In this document: piece by piece, positions 56,103 to 64,000 of the stretch | How the letters are laid out: each line of letters begins with the position of its first letter | Position numbering within the stretch: the first letter of the stretch is position 1 | Origin: Campanula takesimana | Lineage: Eukaryota; Streptophyta; Magnoliopsida; Asterales; Campanulaceae | NCBI GenBank assembly: GCA_026119855.1 | Contig: JAOWBW010001442.1 | Coordinates: forward strand, 1 to 64,000 | Direction: 5' to 3' | DNA: 64,000 nt | The notes under the pieces: generated by a model | The model's database searches: none | Seen by the model: only the letters and a program-made list of their open reading frames with translations | Told to the model about the DNA's origin: nothing | Made by a program: the position numbers and the translations under genes

Positions 56103-56679
56103 GTACTAATTTAAAATAAAATGATATTGTACACAGTGGAGGACAACTTGCAAATTTAATAAAAGCTACTTTCTGAGAACTTTTCATATTCCCCCTTCTT
56201 CTTGTATTCCCATGTACCAAAAAATGTACCAAAAAAAATAAAATAAAAAATGTTCCCCTTCTTCTCTCCTTGTTTTTCTTTTTGTAAATTAAGTTCGAAC
56301 AAATAGGCATAGCAATCACGATTGATTCGCCACCGGTAAGGGTCACCGGCGATTGAATCGCCACCAACGAGAGTCGCCGACGACAGCAACAATGAGGTTC
56401 ATGTTCAGGTTCGTCGCCGGCGATTGAATCGGCACCGGTAAGGGTCGCCTGACATCTTCGCCGTCAAGCTTTTCATGGTCGCCGCCGCCGGCGTCATCGC
56501 TTTCAGGTTCAGGTTTGTCACCGTCCGTCTTCTATGGAAACAGAAAGAGAAGGAAAGGCTAGGGATTGTTTGCTTTTAAAAAAGAGCCGATCAATTTGAT
56601 GAGGAGATCGGACCAGTTAGGTTTTACTATTAGTCTGCGTTGTTTCTGGCGAGTCAAACGGGTTAGCAGGTTCAACCCA
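56103..56679. other. Spacer with short imperfect repeats
   Basis: 56318-56470 repeats GATTGAATCGCCACCGG-like units about three times with CGCCGGCG words. No domain-bearing ORF. Confidence 0.45.
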
Positions 56680-56754
56680 TGTTGGTCCCAAAGGGCAACA
56701 AAGGTATGGAAAATAGCTAGAGGTGGGGGGTGAATAGCTGTTTTAAAATTCTTT
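56680..56754 (-). repeat. Inverted fragment of Sirevirus LTR end
   Basis: 75 bases TGTTGGTCCCAAAGGGC... identical in kind to the start of the LTRs at 104 and 12018 but opposite in orientation to the LTR that follows. It stops at TTCTTT, exactly where copy 2 begins. Confidence 0.88.
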
Positions 56755-58172
56755 TGTTGGGTATGCCCACATATCTCAGTTTTAATGTAATAGGATTTAT
56801 TAGATTTGATTGATCCATCACCTAAGCTTTATTTCATGGACTTTAGACCCACATGTAAGAAGTATTTATACTTCATTTTTTAAGATGTCCATTGTTATAG
56901 AATAGGCTTAGAAATAGGGCAAGAAGATCAAGATTCAAGAAAAATCACTCAGTAAGTTTGAGCCGCGCATACGCGCCATGCGCCTCTCTTCATTTGCGCC
57001 ATGCGCCCTTCATAGCGCGCGCAAGGACTTTTTACTAGCTATGCTACGCGCTTATGCGCCCCTTGTTTTAGCGCACATCATGTGCGCCTCTTGGCTCAAA
57101 CGCGCCTCAAAGTGTTTATTCAACACTCAGTGATTTATTGAGATTCAAAGACTTGAAGAGAATTCAAATTACGCCAATGATCCAACGATAGTTAAAAGAT
57201 ACATATAGGCCTAATCCGTTGACACGTGTCCACAACGGTCATATTTATGTTGAGTGTCAAAGTGACCATAATATATGAATGCTCCAATCAACAAGCGACA
57301 GCTCATCTTATCCACAAGGATTTCCAACGGCTAGTTTTTTGAAGTTCACTATAAATACCCCATAACTTCAACATTTTGAAGTTGCTGAGTTTTGCTAAGA
57401 ATTTCAAGAATTTCTCTCTCTAAGCATTTGTTGAAGATTTGAAGATTGCCTTCGTTTTTCCAGATTTCTCAAGAACATCTTCATACCTTCATCCTTAGCC
57501 CAGATCTTCAAGCTATAACACTTTAGTTTCTTGTGCTCTCCATCTCAAAGATCTAAAGAGCCTTGATACTAAGAACACACACGCACCTCTTTAAGATTGA
57601 TCATTTAGATTCTTCTTTAAGAGATACACTGGTTATTGTTTTGGATTTGTTCTTTTATAGTAATAGATCTTGAGTTAGTGTATAAGCTCAAACATTGTAA
57701 TTTGTAACACTCACTAATTATATAAGATCTCCATTAGAAATCCAAGACTAACCATCTTGGTAGAGGACGTAGATCTTTCATTGATCGAACCTCTCCAAAT
57801 AGCTTGTGTTATTATCTTGTCATTTCTTTCAAGTTATTATTTTCACTCACTATTTGCTTGTTTACTCATTGTAGATTGATTGAACTGAATTGTGTTGTGT
57901 TTGTTATATCATTTGCCTTAGTTTCTTATTTCACTCACTTTGAGCCAAAATACTTAGTGTGTGTGTTGCGCTCCCTTTATCACTTTGCGCCTACTTTCAT
58001 TACTAAATTCCGCTGTGCATTTCACTCACTCACTTAGGCGCATTTCATTACGCTTACTTGATAAAGTGCGCATTTGCAATTGAGTTTATCAAGGGTACGA
58101 AAAGAATTTTAAAACAGCTATTCACCCCCCTCTAGCTATTTTTCATACCCTTGTTGCCCTTTGGGACCAACA
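56755..58172 (+). repeat. Sirevirus copy 2, 5' LTR
   Basis: TGTTGGGTATGCCC to GGGACCAACA, the complement of the copy 1 LTRs. Shorter by about 40 bases, mostly in the TGCGCC-rich part. It shows more differences from copy 1 than the two copy 1 LTRs show from each other. Confidence 0.93.
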
Positions 58173-58246
58173 AGTGGTATCAGAGCAAACACCTTTATAA
58201 AACATTTTTCGTTTTTCAAGCTTAACAGCTTGGGTGCCGATTCTAA

Positions 58247-60690
58247 ATGGCAAACTCAAAACCTATGGCAACTGCAAACTACACTCACGTTCCGGTCTTT
58301 GATGAAGATCATTTTGACGTGTGAAAATTCAGCATTTTGACTCATCTCAACTCAATCGATGAAAGGCTCCATGACACCGTCGTTTATGGACCTTATATTC
58401 CGATGAAGGCGAATCCAAATCCACGCACCAACGCTGCTCAACCTACAGTTCTAAAACCAAGGGAAGAATGGACCGAGGAAGAAATTAGAAGAGTTGCAAA
58501 TGATGGCAAAGCAAGAAACATTCTTCTAAGCACTCTAAGCACGGCTATGAAACAACAAGTCATGCATTGTGCTACAGCTAATGAACTATGGGATGCTATT
58601 GAAGAGCATATTGAAGGAGACACGGTTTGCAAGGAGAACAAGAAATACGAAGTACAAAAGAGATTCAACAATTTCTCTCAACTCCCCGGTGAAAACTTGA
58701 GGCAAACTTATGAACGTTACTGTGAAATTATCAATCTATGTATTTCACTTGGCATGAAGTTTACCAACAAAGATTTGAATGTAAATTTTCTACAAGCTTT
58801 TGGATCAAGATACCTACATAAATCTAGCGCTCTTGAAGACGCTGGAACTTTAGATGTATGGACATTAAGGAACCTTTATGCAAATCTCAAAGTTTACGAA
58901 CTCAAACTCCAACGAATCAGCGAAACTGAAGGAAAGTCAAAATCTATGGCTATGGTGGCGCACAGAGAAATCGCGCCTGCACCTGCGCCTGTTCCTGCGC
59001 CTGTACAAGATGAGAAAAGTTCCGATCCCAAAATTTCCACTTCTGAGCTATTAGACATGGATGATGAAGACTTCGCTTTATTTGTGAAGAAATTTCAAAA
59101 GTTCAGAAAATTCTCAAGATCCGGCTCAACCAACAAATTTCAAGGATCTACCAGCAAAGCTCCTCAAAAGTTTTCTAGGAGCAGTGATTCAAAAAGGAAA
59201 GAAGATCTTGTCTGTTTTAATTGCAGGAAACCCGGACATTTTGCATCAAGCTGCCCGATCCCCAAATTTGCCCGATCCCCAAATTTGAATATATGCAGAA
59301 GAAGAGCAGCCATACTCCCAAATTCTCTCCCAAGTTCACTCGTCACAAGGGAATGGTTGCTGAAGAAGAAGCATCAGCAAATGAGCACAACACTTGGATT
59401 GAAACAGACTCCGATGAGAGCGATGAAGATTCCGATGATGGACTCGTTTGTTTGATGGCAAATGATGATGAAGTTGATACTTATGATTCTGATGATGACT
59501 TCTCCAAGGATGTCCCCGATATGAATGCCTTGAATAAACCTATCAAGAAATCTGCAGGTTTTCAAGAAGTGAAAAAGAAGAAAGGACCAACCATCAGCGA
59601 GCTCGTTGAACAAGGATTTCTCACTCCAGCTCAAAACGATGGTGGATTGTTATTCTCACGATGTGATCTTGGAGCAAGGAACAAATTGAGAAAAGGAGCA
59701 TACATTAGACCACAGGTTGAACCAACTGCTCCAATTTCCAAAATCAATGATGATGAAGTGATTGCTGAACAAGAAAAATTGTTCAAGAAGGCTGAAAAGG
59801 TAATCACTAGATTTGATAGTATGAAGGAAGCTTTAGCACTATCATGTGATGAAATTTCCCAGCTTAAGACCGAGAAATCTCTACTTAAATCTGAACTCAC
59901 CCTCCTTAAGGAGCAGATAAAGAGCATGACTCCTCTTACTGTTAAAAACGCTTTTCTAACCGAACAGAACTCACTTCTTAAAGTTCAAAACGATGAATTG
60001 GTTGCTCAAATTACTGATCTTAAAAAGATTATAAATGAGTGGTCCAATTCTCGTGTCACTATGGAGAATATATTTGAGTCCCAAAAAGTCAGTGGTGATA
60101 AAAGTGGCTTAGGATTCTCATCAACTAGTGACAACTTTAAATGTGATGTCTGTGCTGAAAGAGATAGTGAATTTACCAACCAACAAACTTTTGAAATTCT
60201 CAAGGAAAAACATTCTAATTCAATGGGTAAAGGACAGGAAAAAGTCAAGAGACAAACATTCCATTATGTCTACCCAACGAAGCAATTTGGGAAAGCTAAT
60301 GGGAAAGATATAGCTACAGATGAACTATCTCCTAGCAAAATCATTCTTGAAAATAGGCGCGCTCCTTCTCCGAGTGCTCATAATGCGCCTAAGAGCCACG
60401 CGCCTCATCGCCGTGCGCCTCCTAGCCCTATGCGCCCTCCAAGAACAAGTGCTCCAAAATTTCAAAAGAAAGATTTTGTTAAGGCTAGTCCATCTGACCC
60501 AAAGAAGAATGCCATCCCCAAGAAAAGTAAAGAGTTTGTGAAAACTCACGTGATTGGTGGCTTTCATCATTGTTTCATTTGTGATTGTTCAGGACACAAG
60601 GCTGTGGAATGCCTTTTGCGATTCACTCCAAATGCCAAAGGACGTAAAAATCCTAAGGTCAAGCAAGAGTGGGTTGTCAAAAGTTGCTAA
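58247..60690 (+). pseudogene. Sirevirus copy 2 gag, disabled by stop and duplication
   Basis: Starts MANSKPMATANYTHVPVFDE. A TGA at 58322-58324 replaces the Trp codon of copy 1. The CCHC knuckle CFNCRKPGHFASSC (59215-59256) is in frame here. A 17-bp tandem duplication (59253-59269 and 59270-59286) then shifts the frame. Onward the acidic spacer, coiled coil, Ala-Pro stretch and second knuckle (CFICDCSGHKAVEC) form one open frame to the stop at 60688-60690, which is longer than in copy 1. Confidence 0.9.
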
Positions 60691-60727
60691 CCCTAGGACC
60701 CAAAAGGAATAAAGGGGACCTGCTTAA

Positions 60728-60969
60728 ATGTCTATATTTCAGGTTCTTTGTTTCATGGCTGGATCTTCAAAAGCTAGAAATTATGAATGGATTCTCGATA
60801 GTGGGTGTTCAAGACACATGACTGGAGATGAATCCTTATTAGAAGATGTCCATAAAGAAAGAGGTCCCTCCGTAACATTTGGCGATAATAACAAAGGTCA
60901 AGTTGTAGCATATGGAAAGCTCAAGAAAGACAAAGTGTGCATTGAAAGAGTCTCACTCGTCGAAGGGCT
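60728..60969 (+). pseudogene. Sirevirus copy 2 pol, protease start, cut by insertion
   Basis: MSIFQVLCFMAGSSKARNYE, then the protease site ILDSGCSRHMTG. Open to SLVEG, where the LTR of the Ty3/gypsy element begins. Pol is in the +1 frame relative to gag. Confidence 0.9.
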
Positions 60970-63477
60970 TGTAACGCCCATCCTATTTCTTGTTAAATAT
61001 TTGACATATTTGTTAAATACTTGAACTTACATATTATATGCTAGTTTTACCTTGGTTAAATTTTTAACTGCTTTAAATAGTTAAGGTGGTTAAATGTCTA
61101 GTTTTGACTTTTGGGTCATTTGTGAGAATTTGACTTTAGGGGCCTTTTTGTCAAAAGTGAAACTTGAGGGGCCTAAGTGCAATTCTTTGAAAGTTTCAAA
61201 GTATATCTTGTTGATTGCTTTACTGAGAAAGCAATTCTCATTCTTCTCGTTCTCCCTCTGTTCTAAAAAGCTAGGGTTAGATTTCATCCTATTCTCGACT
61301 CCTCGAGTTTAATTATCCCTCCGTTCTCGATTCTGATCCCGGATTAATATTCGTGGCGTTGAATAGAGCGTTCCAGGCCGAACAGAAATAAGTTTGGGTC
61401 AACTTGAATTTTGACTAGGTAAGTTATTAGCTCCCCCTTACTTGTAATAACATGCATAAATGTTATTCTCAATACTTATGATTGTTAATTTTGTGTTTGG
61501 GGTGATTTTTGTGGTACTTGTAAATTTGGGACAAAAGGAGTAAATTTTCCCTGTGTAAACTAATGAAAGGAAATGAAAGAATTGGTTTTAAGCTTGTTTA
61601 TTATTTTGGGGTATGTTGAAATTGTTAGTAAATGTTACTCCTACGTTTTGGGACGGAAATAGTTCAACCTGGGAAAGAAATGGGAATTTCGCATTTTAGT
61701 ACACTGTGCGACCGCACAAAAATGATTGTGTGACCGCACATCTTTCTGAAGGGTTTTTCAAAGAGAGTGACCTGCTTGTGTGCGGCCGCACAGTCCATTT
61801 TGGGCGACCGCACAGTCGTCTGAAAAACAAAGATTTTGTTTCAAGTTTGTATAAGTTGAAAGTAACCCTAGTTAAGGTATATAACCTTAGTATAAGATGT
61901 CCTAGAAAGTGTTGTGATACTTTAGGGGCATCAGACTTGGTCTTAAACATGTATACTCATTGAATTAAAATGAGAACATAAGTATAAGAGTAGTATCTCT
62001 TCTTTATGTCTTAAAAGTGCTATGAACAAGCACTAATGTGTTATAATTGTTGTGAATCCAATGATTGTGCACCTTAGAGGCATTAGCATAAGGTCTTAGA
62101 CTTGAACATCCTAAGAATAGGAGTTGGATTTTGTAAGAATAAATGTATAACTCTTATACTTGTTTGAATGTCCAAAGATTGGAAGTTATAACTTGAAGTA
62201 TAAGACATTAAAAGCTCGTACATGACTTGAACATCCATAGAAATGGATTAAGACTTGAATATAAGATAATAAAATCTTGTACTTGGCTTGACACCAATAC
62301 ATGTGTATGGTAGTGAACTTGAAAGTGCTATGAACAAGCACTAACGTGTATGAGACATGTTCTTGTTGTGTATATGCAAACATTGCATACATTTGCTTGA
62401 TACAAGGTGACTTCTTGATTACTTGAAGCATGTTCCTTGTTGATCTAGTCCACTACTTTTGGATTAGTTCTTCTCCCGTTGTTCAAGTAAATATCTACTT
62501 GTACTTTCTTGTGTGAGTCCAGCTGGTTCTCCTTGCTTGTTCGAAAATGTATAGGTTCACGCTTGTCGCGAGAGCTGGGGTTTAAGTGACAATCGGGTCC
62601 CTATGTATTTCCGCCCGACCCCTTACTACCGGCCATAGTAAGGGCATAGCTTCCTTAGTTGGAGCAATAAGCCTGACTTAAGTGAATGCTAAACTCCCGT
62701 CCCGAACACCTCGTGAATAATCATGAGTACTGATATTGAGAATGACACTGGTTACCGGGTCTTCTGATATATACTGAATAATCAGTTCCTGTTATTGATC
62801 GTGATGTCAAAGTAATACAAGCTTCGACAACAATGGTATTCTTGGGAGGAATAAGGAAGGAAGCAATATCCTTATAACTTGCTTGTTTAGCCTTATGTGC
62901 TATTTGATGAGTGGATTATCCTCTCATATACTTGTTACTTGATGATACTTGAGATATGATTATTTGAGTATCTATTTGAATTGCATGATAACATGTCATG
63001 TAGTTGCATCTAGTAGCTTACTGAGATTTATCTCACCCTTTATTTGTTTCCCCCCCAGGAAAGGAAGGATAGTGCGCAGTGAGGCTCGACATAGTTGGGA
63101 GCTTGCTTCGCAGGTCATGATTATTTTGGGGCTTGTGTCCTTTTACACTTGGTGAGGACGATGTATTATGGGTTTTGTAACTCCTTATTTTGGGGTAGAC
63201 AGTTCTTGTTGTCACTAGACATCTTGTATAGTACTCTTAATGCCAGCTTATGTGCTAGGCATGTTTCCGCTGTGTATGTATTAAGTTTGGTTTTAAATTT
63301 TCTGGTCTAGAACTCGTGTTGTGAGCTAGTATAGCTCCTTACTCTAGAGTATATATATCATGTCAGTTTGTTAAACAAATGTCATTAAGTTTCTTGTTAA
63401 GTTTCTTGTTTCTCGTTAGGCACTCCCATCCAGGTTCGAGGTTCTATTAGGGGATCCCGGTACCTGGGGGCGTGTCA
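60970..63477 (+). repeat. Ty3/gypsy 5' LTR, about 2.5 kb
   Basis: TGTAACGCCCATCC start, CGTGTCA end directly before the primer site. It contains repeated short words (ATAAG..CTTGA, GTGCTATGAACAAGCACTAA at 62017 and 62325) and GTGCGGCCGCACAG-like palindromes at 61705-61815. ORFs inside are not genes. Confidence 0.8.
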
Positions 63478-63617
63478 GGTTGGTATCAGAGCTACCCTGG
63501 TTTAGCTACCATGTTTAGCTACCTTGGTTTGCTCTAAGTCTGGATAGGGTCTATGGCCTAGGTATGGGTGAGTCTTGGGGTGTTATTAATAACGCTGAGT
63601 GTTTACCTACAGGTACA

Positions 63618-64000
63618 ATGAGTTCTGAAGGTACAAGTGGTAGTAATCAGCTGAGATCTATAACTCCGCAGGAAGAAATGGTTGATAATGTTGACTGGGA
63701 TTATCCTAATCGCCTTACAAGGTTCTTGAAGCTGAAACCTCGCAGTTTTGACGGGGAATTTGATGCTAAAAAGGCAGAGGAGTGGATTGAAAGCATTGAG
63801 AAGATCTTTACAGCCTTGAGATGTGCAGGTAGTGATAAGGTAACCTTTGCAACCTTTAAACTTGAGAAAGCCGCTGAACATTGGTGGCAAGTGTTGAGTA
63901 AAAGTTGGGAAATGGAAGGTGTACCTCAGACATGGGAGAATTTCTTAAAGCATTCAAGTCACAGTTTATTCCAACAGTGGTCCAAGATAGGAAAGAGATG
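63618..64000 (+). pseudogene. Ty3/gypsy gag, N-terminal part, incomplete
   Basis: ATG 63618 starts MSSEGTSGSNQLRSITPQEE. Gag core: FLKLKPRSFDGEFDAKKAEE, WIESIEKIFTALRC, then KLEKAAEHWW. A one-base frame change near 63945 precedes the last residues. The window ends before any protease. Confidence 0.8.

Larger units (their letters stand above)
56755..64000 (+). mobile_element. Sirevirus copy 2, nested-into and running off the window
   Basis: Same family as 104-13474 but plus-oriented: 5' LTR 56755-58172, primer site TGGTATCAGAGC at 58175-58186, gag from 58247, pol from 60728. Pol is cut at 60969 by a Ty3/gypsy insertion. The remainder lies beyond 64000. Confidence 0.92.
60970..64000 (+). mobile_element. 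Ty3/gypsy element (Tekay/Del-like), 5' part
   Basis: Inserted in Sirevirus pol. LTR 60970-63477, primer site TGGTATCAGAGC at 63481-63492, gag from 63618. The long LTR and gag type fit Tekay/Del chromoviruses; no pol is visible in the window to confirm. The first five flanking bases are GGGCT; the matching duplication would be to the right, outside the window. Confidence 0.82.

Noticed and set aside
61090..62431. Short ORFs between 61 and 62.4 kb
   Set aside because: They lie within the long Ty3/gypsy LTR and have no recognisable domain.

Overview
This is a repeat-rich stretch of a flowering-plant nuclear genome, probably a eudicot. The evidence is a GT-AG spliced mitochondrial porin gene, a plant ribosomal protein gene with a telo-box promoter, family-1 plant glycosyltransferases carrying the PSPG box, and many plant-type LTR retrotransposons, LINEs and MITEs. 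I cannot name the species. About two thirds of the window is transposable element.

Layout. 1-13,479: a 13.4-kb Ty1/copia element of Sirevirus type on the minus strand (LTRs 104-1560 and 12018-13474, TSD TAAAC), inserted in the LTR of an older Ty3/gypsy element whose tRNA-type primer site survives at 13586-13598. Downstream of pol it carries a spliced third ORF with its own TATA box. 14,022-15,835: an RTE-type LINE remnant (minus) that keeps its 5' end and endonuclease but lost reverse transcriptase. 16,376-20,241: an intact six-exon VDAC/porin gene (plus), with MITEs in two introns. 20,695-22,107, 33,106-34,582 and 35,552-36,990: three related UGT71-like glycosyltransferase genes (minus), the third broken by a frameshift. 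Between the first two sits a decayed Ty3/gypsy chromovirus (23,104-30,078), itself split by a 1.2-kb solo-LTR-like insert, then several non-autonomous DNA transposons.

31,909-32,849 is the most striking item: a hAT-like element with an 8-bp TSD that has swallowed part of an AINTEGUMENTA/PLETHORA-type AP2 gene, including a 9-nt micro-exon. 37,273-38,638 is a MULE-like element with about 230-bp terminal inverted repeats and captured coding fragments. 42,150-43,418 is a Tourist-like MITE swollen by a TAA/TTA microsatellite palindrome. 45,584-46,024 is an intact RPL26 (uL24) gene (minus).

46,780-53,000: a copia element (minus) with nearly identical LTRs and a perfect TSD but wholly decayed coding sequence, plus a leader full of CTCGGCCGAG palindromes. 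53,000-56,680: MITEs and an L1-type LINE fragment. 56,680-64,000: a second Sirevirus copy (plus) of the same family as the first, abutting an inverted scrap of its own LTR and interrupted in pol at 60,970 by a Tekay/Del-like Ty3/gypsy element whose LTR and first gag codons fill the rest of the window.

Only the VDAC gene, two UGTs and RPL26 look functional. The VDAC serves mitochondrial outer-membrane exchange, RPL26 the cytosolic ribosome, and the UGT cluster small-molecule glycosylation. They are unrelated pathways that happen to be neighbours. No prokaryotic features, CRISPR arrays or tRNA genes were seen.
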